Assembly: GCA_002729295.1 (NCBI GenBank)
Contig: PBTU01000009.1
Coordinates: 1-13,503 of the forward strand
DNA: 13,503 bases
Source: Verrucomicrobiales bacterium
GTDB taxonomy: Bacteria; Verrucomicrobiota; Verrucomicrobiia; Verrucomicrobiales; Akkermansiaceae
Direction: 5' to 3'
The notes under the pieces were generated by a model that was not told where the DNA came from, made no database searches, and saw only the letters and a program-made list of their open reading frames with translations. The position numbers and the translations under genes are program-made. Positions 6,507 to 13,503 of this stretch are shown here, one piece after another. Each line of letters begins with the position of its first letter. Within the stretch, counting starts at the first letter, position 1.

Positions 6507-7115
6507 TTATTTCTCCCGCGCCAGACCAAGCTCGCTCTTGGTCTTTTCCACATCAAGCGAGACATCATCCCCGGTCCAAAGCTGACCATCCGGGCCAAGT
6601 GACCGGAGGTCCATGACATCAGCCTTCAAGGGATGAAAAATATAGGGATTTCCATAGCGATCCAAAAGCTCACCATCGGAAAGTAGACCAGGATCGATAA
6701 AGACAACCTTCTTCGGGTTCTCTCCCGTCAGAGCAGCAGCGAATTCCTCATTGTCCGTTCCCACCGGATTTTCCTGATAAACCAACCGATAGTTGCTCAG
6801 AACCTCATCAATGATTTCAAGATCCCGGTGGGCGGTCTTGTTCTCCTGATGGAGATCACCGCCAAGTTTTACACTAGGATGCCAGTAACTCACTCCGTCC
6901 CGAAACCGGGTCAGACGTGCGTCGGTGTTGCGCTCATCGATTGCTGCCAGATGGAGCAACTCGACCCGGCCAATCGTAAAGCTCGTCGCAGTCCGCCTGA
7001 CCTGATCAGGCTTAGGGGTTACTGGCTCCGGAATAGTGAGGACAGATTCCCGCTTCAGTCCCACGAGAAACCAAGCAAGAGCCACCGCCAAAACCAATCC
7101 ACCAAATACTTTCAT
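6507..7115 (-). CDS. Membrane-anchored protein with GspG-type C-terminal domain
   Basis: The 202-residue protein starts with a single hydrophobic segment (KVFGGLVLAVALAWFLVGL, 2-20), probably an uncleaved membrane anchor, with no prepilin G|FTxxE motif. The rest would lie outside the cytoplasm. NEEFAAALTGENPK (122-135) and LLDRYGNPYIFHPL (150-163) followed by MDLRSLGPDGQLWTGDDV (168-185) match the C-terminal part of GspG-type pseudopilins, where D-x-W/Y-G-N-P-Y and the G-x-D-G...DD loop bind calcium. The N-terminal helix region that builds the pseudopilus is thus replaced by a plain anchor. It starts 3 nt after the DUF1501 stop, so translational coupling is likely. It may act as an accessory or minor component, or simply reuse the calcium-binding fold; the role is unknown. 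Confidence 0.75.
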   Translation of the reverse strand: MKVFGGLVLAVALAWFLVGLKRESVLTIPEPVTPKPDQVRRTATSFTIGRVELLHLAAIDERNTDARLTRFRDGVSYWHPSVKLGGDLHQENKTAHRDLEIIDEVLSNYRLVYQENPVGTDNEEFAAALTGENPKKVVFIDPGLLSDGELLDRYGNPYIFHPLKADVMDLRSLGPDGQLWTGDDVSLDVEKTKSELGLAREK

Positions 7116-7118
7116 TCC

Positions 7119-8648
7119 CTAGAGATAGCCTAGGTTTGCAGAACCTCCGAAGGGATCTTCGAAGCGGCTCAAATTTGGAAAAATCGTTTCCATCTCCGAA
7201 CTACCCGGAGGCACCCCAAACCAATTGGCCAGCACCGCGCAATGTTGGTCCACCGAGGTCGTGGGAATCCAACGCCCCCTGCTACCGCTTGGCGTATCAT
7301 TCGCGCCGCCGACAACCAGTTCCGGAAACTCGCCATAGAACTGCCCGCCATTGACCGCGCCACCAAACATAAAGCAATGAGTCCCCCAAGCATGATCAGT
7401 TCCAGCCGTTGCCGGGTTTTCACTATTGGGTGTCCAAGTTCTGTTGAAGTCCGAGGCCTGGAAGGTCGTGACCTGATCGTAGTCAAATTTCGGATCCAGA
7501 GCCGCCAAATCTTTCATTGCCTGATTAAACGCGCCAATCGCAGCATCGAGTGAAGCAAGGTTCCCCTGAAGGTCATTATTGATGTCGGCGTGGTTGTCAT
7601 AGCCGCCGGAATCGACGAAGAAAATCTGACGCCGATTCCCTATGCAATTCCGCCCCACGATCATCTTGGCCACGGCTTTAAGCTCACTGGCCAATCCATC
7701 GCTCGCGCCATAGCTGTCCCAAATGGCATCAAGATCCAATCCCAATCCATCTGCTACAGCCGATGCCTCCGTAATCACCGCTTCATTCTCACGAGCACGG
7801 CGGACCACCGCCGAATACCCATCTTCAAGAAGATGCGCATGACTGTAATTAATGATTCGCTCCAAGGCCTTCAGCCTTTGCCCTTCCGATCGATTCAACC
7901 GATAGGTCCCGTTTCCATTTAATGCGTTACTATATTGCGTACCAAAACTCGCCAGGCTAATCGCTCCGGACGAAGTCACCGAATACTGATTCTCCGACCC
8001 TCCATTCATGAATTGGTTGTTTCCGGCTGCCGTGATCATCATCGAGGTCTGAGTATCGGGATTCCATGTTGAATGATACAGATCCGCCACCCGCGATCCC
8101 CATCCCGAGAGATAGGGCCGGTCGGAAATCGACGACATCCACTCGGTGACTTGGTCTGAATGCGAAAACAACTGCCGCGGCAGTCCCACACTATTATAGG
8201 TATCCGGAGTCGTCGGGTAAGCCAGCGTTCCAACATTGTTCACGAAAGCGGCATCGCCCCCATTGAACATCGAGGCCAGATTAGTAAGCGATGGATGCAG
8301 ACCAAATTGCTGATCACCTGCACTCGGCACATTGATTTCCGTCCCCGCCGTGGCAATGTCCGCCTCGGGAACCGCGACCACTCCACGGCCCGCCAAATAG
8401 CCGGCTTTCTGGGGATTCCCCCCGATAGGAACAAGGACATTATTCATGTCACAACCCCCTCTCAGGAAAAGACAAACGAGCGCCTTATAGGGAGTGGCTG
8501 GATCATCATCAACATTCCCGGCGGACGCCGCTGCGGAATTAATCAACTGCAATTGGGTAACCGTATTGATTAACGAACCCCATCCCATCATCCCGCAGGA
8601 ACCGGTTGCGAGAAATTTGCGACGATTGAAATTGGAAAGATCAGCCAT
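7119..8648 (-). CDS. DUF1501 family protein with twin-arginine signal
   Basis: This 509-residue protein begins NFNRRKFLATGSCGMMGWG, a Tat-type signal (RRxFL), so it is probably exported folded. LVCLFLRGGCDMNNVLVP (58-73) is the usual start of the DUF1501 domain. The later family motifs are FFVDSGGYDNHAD (343-355, the GG-[WY]-D-x-H motif), ASDFNRTW (398-405, related to the common SEFGRT), GTDHAWGTHCFMFGGAV (416-432) and RGRWIPTTSVDQ (457-468). I recall DUF1501 as being placed in the alkaline phosphatase/sulfatase fold group, and the conserved Asp and His residues would suit a metal site, but no activity is established to my knowledge. The Cys at 18 does not follow a lipobox. It lies 12 nt after the DUF1800 stop and 3 nt before the GspG-like start. 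DUF1501-DUF1800 pairs are frequent in Planctomycetota and Verrucomicrobiota. Confidence 0.93.
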   Translation of the reverse strand: MADLSNFNRRKFLATGSCGMMGWGSLINTVTQLQLINSAAASAGNVDDDPATPYKALVCLFLRGGCDMNNVLVPIGGNPQKAGYLAGRGVVAVPEADIATAGTEINVPSAGDQQFGLHPSLTNLASMFNGGDAAFVNNVGTLAYPTTPDTYNSVGLPRQLFSHSDQVTEWMSSISDRPYLSGWGSRVADLYHSTWNPDTQTSMMITAAGNNQFMNGGSENQYSVTSSGAISLASFGTQYSNALNGNGTYRLNRSEGQRLKALERIINYSHAHLLEDGYSAVVRRARENEAVITEASAVADGLGLDLDAIWDSYGASDGLASELKAVAKMIVGRNCIGNRRQIFFVDSGGYDNHADINNDLQGNLASLDAAIGAFNQAMKDLAALDPKFDYDQVTTFQASDFNRTWTPNSENPATAGTDHAWGTHCFMFGGAVNGGQFYGEFPELVVGGANDTPSGSRGRWIPTTSVDQHCAVLANWFGVPPGSSEMETIFPNLSRFEDPFGGSANLGYL

Positions 8649-8660
8649 AGGTTAACTTGG

Positions 8661-11600
8661 TTAATTTTTAATCTGAAATTCAGGTGTCAAACACAGGAGA
8701 TAAAGGGCATCGGACAGCTTGTTGCGCCGATCAATATCATCATTGGTCCCATTAAAGGGATCTCCGTAAATCGATAAAGCATCGATAATGAGTTCTCTGG
8801 GATTCTTCAAAAAGTCGTTCCCGGCAGGGCCCGAAGGATCTTCGTCATCAGCCGGATCGTAAGGATATTTCCGTTTCAAGTATCCCAGCGTCAGGCGACG
8901 ATCAAGTTCATCGACCAATATCTCATCGGCAAGAGATTCGGAATTCCGCCCGCCCACCGGAGTCGGAGCAGTCACGGGATAAAGGGATGAGCCCAGCCCC
9001 AAGCGATCCAGGCGAATTCGGTCATTCGAATCCGCACTATTGTTAGACACTCCAAGAGCAAGCCGTTGATTTCCGTTCGACCCAGCCAGCGGGTCTCCCG
9101 GGGTTCCGCTATTCTGTCGGGTAATATCTTCAAAGTAATTGATGTTTCGAATGACGTCCGGCTCGTTCGCCAACTGAAGTTCTGGCGACACAAGTCCAGC
9201 TTCGGCAATGGCACCACCCGGTGAGTAATCGGAAACATACCAGTTAAAGACGGTTTCCTGGGTCATCGGAATCATCTGCAGCCCCGCCGACCCCGTGATA
9301 TATGTATTCGCCTGCAAGAAGCGGAAATTCCTCTCCTGATTCGCCAATTGCGCGGCAGGGTAATTGAAGTTTCCAAGATACAAATCCGGATTACCGAAAT
9401 TCCCCGGCGCAGTGTCGAAAGGAGCCGCTCCGGCAGGATCGGTCATTGGGATATAGGTGAATGCTTCCATTGACCTCAGGACCTGGAGATAGCCTTCCAA
9501 TGGCGATTTCTTCAACCCGAAGGTCGTGTTGTTCAAATCAACTTTACGAGCCTCCGAATCCAAAAGGATCGCTTTGACCGTGAGTTTCAAGTCACCCTCG
9601 TTTTCCTTAAACACCGTGGCCACCCGGTGAAGGTAATCGCGGGAAGGATTTGATGTCGTGAAACGCTGAATGAGTCTTTTGCAAATGAAGGCCGGCGTGC
9701 TCCGGTGGCTGTTGAGCATTTCATAATCAGGCTGCCCGTCCGGTTTGCCCGCCAACCAATCGAGGGCATCCTCGATGTCAGCCACCCCTTGCTCAGTAGG
9801 ATCGGTAAGGTCGGTATTATCAATAGTTACACCAGCGAAGGTTTTGACACTTGTATCGTGAAACGCCCCGAACATTTTCATTGGGTAGCTATACCGCATC
9901 GAAAGGAGACCATTTGTGTTCTGGTTGCGAGCAAAGTAATTGTTCTCAACCATGTTGGCATATGGAGTTCCTCCCCACGGTTCCGGGGTATTATTGGATC
10001 TCCCGAAACTTTGTCCCGTGAGAACCTTGGCAAATTCCCGAATATCGTCGTTGGTATAAGTTGGAACAGGAAGTCCATTCGGCCCCAGGCGCAAGGTCCC
10101 ATCCGGCCACAATTCGAACAACCCAATTGAGAACAACTGCATATTTTCACGAGCCAAATTCTCGTCAGGATAAATGTCATCCTCGCCGTCACCATTGAGA
10201 TCTGCAGCTTTTTGATTCTGCAAACTCGACAACCAGCGACCCATGATCGGGCTCCAGTTCACATAGCCGAGAATATCCCGGTAATGGCTGAAGGCATGGA
10301 AGTTGAGCATGTCCTGATAATTGGCCATGCCGTATGGCTGGTCATCGAGTGTGCTGGAAGAATAACTGGCCACAACAATTTGTTGCAGCGAAAAGCCCAT
10401 CTTCTGACGAAGCTGGTCTCTTGAATTGATCATCATCTGCCAGAGCACGTGGCGCTGGCTGGGAAGGCCCGGTTCCGCTCTGAGACCATTGTCGTCTGCA
10501 AGTGCAGCATCATCGCGGGTTACGGGATATGGATGACTCAAATGCCAGTGCTCGGGGTGAGTGGCACTACGGTCAACCATCGGCCAAACCGCCGGCAAAG
10601 CGGGGGTGGTGTTATCCCCGATGCTGGGATTTCTCACCGGGTCATACACTCCGGCAATCTTGTAATGCTGAAAATCAGCCGCCAGGGCGTAATCAAGATG
10701 ATGGCTCTGCTGCAGGGAAACCTGACTTTCAATCCAATCATCATAAGCCTCGGTACGGTGATAGGTCGGATCTGAATTTCTCTCGTTTTCAATCGTAGTA
10801 ACCATCGCGGCGACTTCAGCATCAGTCGCTCCAAATGTCGCCTGGTTCAAGAAACGTCGTACTTCCGATTCCAATTCATTCCCTGTCAATTGCGGATACT
10901 CCGCCGAACCAGGGTCGGCGTCCGGATTGGGAGCACCCGGCGAAATCTGCGACCCTCCGGAAAGAACAAGGAAAGACCAAATCTCTCCCCCCGGATGATC
11001 CACCGTGTGAATGTTGAGATAAAGTGGCGACTCTCCATTCTGACCAAAGAGAGAGTCAATAATCGTCTGCTTACTGGCCGGACCACCATCGGTGGGTGCC
11101 GCTCCCGACGAATCGGTTAAGTCCCAGGGATACGCCGTCAGTGCTCCGTTCAAGGGGTCGCTCGCTCCGTCTCCAGGTATCTGGGTAATTTCATAAATGA
11201 TCGATCCAGACGAAGGTGAATTCCCCGGAATCTGATTCGACTTGTGGATATGTGAATCCTGTTGGGCCGAGGTCAAACCACCAAATTCAGTGTAGAGTAA
11301 AAGCTGTGTCCTAGTACCATTCAAGGTCGCGGTAGTGAATCCAGAACCTCCCGAAACCACGCCGCTCTCAGGCCCGAAACTTCCAGTGAAGATCGCGATG
11401 TTTTCCGGGCTGTTCGGAAGATCAAAGAGCTGAATCGAGGCCCCGTTGGTCGTTGAAGAAATCTGATACTGGTCGCTTTCAGCAGGCTCAATCGCAAGAT
11501 TCAAAGTTTCGGGGTATTCCACAATTGAGTCAGGGATAGCCCGCACTCTGAGAACCTTGGTCATCTCGCCAAATTCGAAAGTCACACTATTAACGATGAT

Positions 11601-13503
11601 ATTTCCGTCCGCGTCCGTAATTTCATAATCACTAACTTCAGCCACTTCATCCCCCGCACTTCCCACTAAAGTGCAACACGTTCCATCGCAAATCGTCGCG
11701 GTATTTCCGGTCTCCGCCAGCGGCTGCACGCACAGCTGAATTTCCAAGGGGGTCAGAGGCCCCGTTCTCGTCAAAACGACTTCGCCATAATCTTCGCTCG
11801 AATTGGGCGAATTTCTCTCGAAAGCTGCTGTATCCGAGGCTACCAGGGAAACCTCGATAGTTTCCCCAAGGGAACCCAACAAAGAAGCTGCCTCCGTGCT
11901 ATCCTGTTGCCCGGGAATCGTGGTGGCATCAAAAAATAAATAAGGAAGATTCTTCGCCAGCGCCAACTCCTCCCAGTCCATCAGACCATCGCCATCTTGA
12001 TCTCTATCCATGATACCCATCCGGAAAAAATGCTGCTCTTCGTCCGGAGTGAATCCGCCGGTATTCGCAGCCAAATATCCATTCCCGGAAATATTTCCGC
12101 CAGTGAATTCCCACTCATCTAAAACGAGATTCGGTCGCAAGACATAGGCCATTCTTACGGCATCAAGTTTCAAAACTTCGATCCCGTTGCTGGCATCTTG
12201 AAAGGTCATTCCCCTAACACTCCCAATCAGGTTTCCATTCAAATCGCTGACGTAGACATCATAGGTATCTTCCGCCACGACGTAACTGGCCAAGCCCGCC
12301 CCGTAGGGAAAACCTTCGGGCTGCAGCGATGCCACAATTTCAATTCGGTAAGTATCACCATAGGTCACATTGATCTGGTTGTCTCCGCTCAATCCCCCTA
12401 CTCGAACCACCGCGAAATGTACTGAGGGATCAAAGGGCACACCTTCTTCGTAATTGGGACCAATCTCCTCAATGTCAATGCGCGGGCCATCTTGGGATGA
12501 AGTATCGGCATTCCGAAAATACAGAACGACATCATCGTGACTGAAAGTCATCTGAAAGAGAAACGAAGCGTAGAAATTTTCAGTCGCAGCAGTCGGGAAA
12601 GTTATCAAATCATCGCCACCTGCCGGATCGGATTCGACCTGTTCTGCGTTACCAGTCATCCCGGCAACGCCACTCACCAGAGAGGTTCCGGAATTCCATA
12701 GCAAGCCGGTTTGCGAAGCGGAATCATAGTCATGACTCTTCAGCGGCAAAAGAGGCGTCTCCTGCGGAAGAAATTCTACCGGCACGATTGTGCTGACCGG
12801 TATTAACTGGGGCTCGATAATCCCAGGGCCAGTAAAACCAATCTGACAATGTGCTCTCGACACCGGCGCCAGATAACGAACCTCCATCAGATACGATTCC
12901 CCCGCCGTCAGAGTCAAAGGATCGGATGCCTGTCCCGGATATTTTAACCACTCTCCCTCGCCCACATCCGTCTGCGACGAAAGCACCCGCGAAATCACTT
13001 CCAACCCTTCCTCTCCAGCCCCCGAACTCAGACTCAATTCAGCCGCTCCGGCTGAAGAAATATAAAATTGAAAATCCCCGCTGCTCGGCGGAGAAATCAA
13101 AACCTGAAACCTTCCGCCAAAACCCGAGGCAAAGCTTTTAGGCACCTTAAATTGGTGTAATGTCGACAGCCCGTCGGGATTAGTCGGAAAGGTCGCCAAT
13201 CCCGTCAATCCACTCAGTTCGGTTCCCGCCACATTAGCCCAAAGCTCGTGATTTATCTGGGCCGCCCGCTTCGAAGCATTTTGCGAATCCACCTGAAGAT
13301 GCATCATCTGCCCGGTTCCACTCAAAAGAGGACCTACCGAAACGAAATTCTGCAAGTCACGCGACTCCGACAATTGATACCACTTCCCCACCTTCGTCGG
13401 GAATTCCAATATCTTGGGATTTCCCCCCGGCCCTGCCGTCATACCTCTTTGCTTGGGATAATCCGATGAATCGAAGGGATCCGTTGCCGCCGTCGCTTCC
13501 TCT
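8661..13503 (-). CDS. Giant mosaic DUF1800 protein: PA14-like, EF-hand-like, Calx-beta, CHRD, DUF1800 (5' end beyond window)
   Basis: The frame is open for 1593 codons from an ATG at 13442 and a further 20 codons to the window edge, so ATG 13442 is probably internal and the signal peptide lies outside. Numbering from that ATG: a GKWYQLSESRDLQNF segment (19-33) of a type common in verrucomicrobial secreted proteins; a PA14-like carbohydrate-binding region (about 64-215, from INHELWANVAGTELSGL); an unassigned beta-rich region (about 230-446); an EF-hand/dockerin-like loop DRDQDGDGLMDWEE (479-492); a Calx-beta region (about 527-676) holding four Cys; a CHRD region (about 682-829, ending LYLNIHTVDHPGGEIWSFLV); and DUF1800 (about 858-1593). 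DUF1800 signatures include VRRFLNQATFG (861-871), RDQLRQKMGFSLQQIVVAS (1008-1026), YPDENLARENMQLFSIGL (1091-1108), DDIREFAKVLTGQSF and FHDTSVKTFAG (1194-1204). A second loop DLNGDGEDD (1081-1089) precedes PDEN. It heads the operon; function unknown, surface or periplasmic site inferred. Confidence 0.92.
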   Translation of the reverse strand, partial: EEATAATDPFDSSDYPKQRGMTAGPGGNPKILEFPTKVGKWYQLSESRDLQNFVSVGPLLSGTGQMMHLQVDSQNASKRAAQINHELWANVAGTELSGLTGLATFPTNPDGLSTLHQFKVPKSFASGFGGRFQVLISPPSSGDFQFYISSAGAAELSLSSGAGEEGLEVISRVLSSQTDVGEGEWLKYPGQASDPLTLTAGESYLMEVRYLAPVSRAHCQIGFTGPGIIEPQLIPVSTIVPVEFLPQETPLLPLKSHDYDSASQTGLLWNSGTSLVSGVAGMTGNAEQVESDPAGGDDLITFPTAATENFYASFLFQMTFSHDDVVLYFRNADTSSQDGPRIDIEEIGPNYEEGVPFDPSVHFAVVRVGGLSGDNQINVTYGDTYRIEIVASLQPEGFPYGAGLASYVVAEDTYDVYVSDLNGNLIGSVRGMTFQDASNGIEVLKLDAVRMAYVLRPNLVLDEWEFTGGNISGNGYLAANTGGFTPDEEQHFFRMGIMDRDQDGDGLMDWEELALAKNLPYLFFDATTIPGQQDSTEAASLLGSLGETIEVSLVASDTAAFERNSPNSSEDYGEVVLTRTGPLTPLEIQLCVQPLAETGNTATICDGTCCTLVGSAGDEVAEVSDYEITDADGNIIVNSVTFEFGEMTKVLRVRAIPDSIVEYPETLNLAIEPAESDQYQISSTTNGASIQLFDLPNSPENIAIFTGSFGPESGVVSGGSGFTTATLNGTRTQLLLYTEFGGLTSAQQDSHIHKSNQIPGNSPSSGSIIYEITQIPGDGASDPLNGALTAYPWDLTDSSGAAPTDGGPASKQTIIDSLFGQNGESPLYLNIHTVDHPGGEIWSFLVLSGGSQISPGAPNPDADPGSAEYPQLTGNELESEVRRFLNQATFGATDAEVAAMVTTIENERNSDPTYHRTEAYDDWIESQVSLQQSHHLDYALAADFQHYKIAGVYDPVRNPSIGDNTTPALPAVWPMVDRSATHPEHWHLSHPYPVTRDDAALADDNGLRAEPGLPSQRHVLWQMMINSRDQLRQKMGFSLQQIVVASYSSSTLDDQPYGMANYQDMLNFHAFSHYRDILGYVNWSPIMGRWLSSLQNQKAADLNGDGEDDIYPDENLARENMQLFSIGLFELWPDGTLRLGPNGLPVPTYTNDDIREFAKVLTGQSFGRSNNTPEPWGGTPYANMVENNYFARNQNTNGLLSMRYSYPMKMFGAFHDTSVKTFAGVTIDNTDLTDPTEQGVADIEDALDWLAGKPDGQPDYEMLNSHRSTPAFICKRLIQRFTTSNPSRDYLHRVATVFKENEGDLKLTVKAILLDSEARKVDLNNTTFGLKKSPLEGYLQVLRSMEAFTYIPMTDPAGAAPFDTAPGNFGNPDLYLGNFNYPAAQLANQERNFRFLQANTYITGSAGLQMIPMTQETVFNWYVSDYSPGGAIAEAGLVSPELQLANEPDVIRNINYFEDITRQNSGTPGDPLAGSNGNQRLALGVSNNSADSNDRIRLDRLGLGSSLYPVTAPTPVGGRNSESLADEILVDELDRRLTLGYLKRKYPYDPADDEDPSGPAGNDFLKNPRELIIDALSIYGDPFNGTNDDIDRRNKLSDALYLLCLTPEFQIKN

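Noticed and set aside
9705..10130. 141-codon plus-strand frame opposite DUF1800
   Set aside because: Falls inside the conserved DUF1800 coding region on the other strand and shows no family motif.
1..13503. CRISPR arrays, tRNA or rRNA genes, insertion sequences, phage or toxin-antitoxin genes
   Set aside because: No regularly spaced repeats, cloverleaf-type sequences, transposase motifs or terminal inverted repeats were seen on reading both strands.

Overview
The window looks like chromosomal DNA of a Gram-negative bacterium of the PVC group, most probably Verrucomicrobiota (order Verrucomicrobiales). The main reasons are the adjacent DUF1800 and DUF1501 secreted proteins, a prepilin-type protein with a G|FTLVE start, a protein with a GspG-type C-terminus, lpxA (so an outer membrane with lipid A), and almost no Shine-Dalgarno sequences. 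The assignment is inferred from protein style and was not tested by any search.

Layout. (1) Positions 1-3076, minus strand: rpsN (S14), an FmdB-type zinc ribbon, a CNNM/CBS/CorC-HlyC ion transporter and a COG2509-type FAD protein cut by the window start. Gaps are 62, 9 and 6 nt, so they are probably co-transcribed. (2) Positions 3077-3258: divergent intergenic region. (3) Positions 3259-6199, plus strand: rph (RNase PH), a prepilin-like protein closed by a clear intrinsic terminator, then a DUF2452 protein and lpxA 8 nt apart. The DUF2452 gene has a TATAAT box so close to its ATG that the mRNA may be leaderless. (4) Positions 6200-6506: no confident gene, but a possibly decayed reading frame continues in frame after the lpxA stop. 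(5) Positions 6507-13503, minus strand: a tight three-gene unit transcribed as giant mosaic DUF1800 protein (5' end beyond the window), then Tat-type DUF1501 protein, then a membrane-anchored GspG-like protein.

How the parts fit. The left half is mostly housekeeping: translation, 3' RNA processing, cation export and lipid A synthesis. The right half (about 7 kb) is the accessory part: an exported, probably calcium-dependent unit. Its first protein joins PA14-like, EF-hand-like, Calx-beta, CHRD and DUF1800 regions. Its second carries a twin-arginine signal and DUF1501 motifs. Its third keeps the C-terminal Ca-loop pattern of a major pseudopilin but has lost the prepilin cleavage motif. The biochemical function of DUF1800/DUF1501 pairs is not established to my knowledge, so this is the strongest candidate for an undescribed system here. 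No tRNA, rRNA, CRISPR array, insertion sequence or phage gene was seen.
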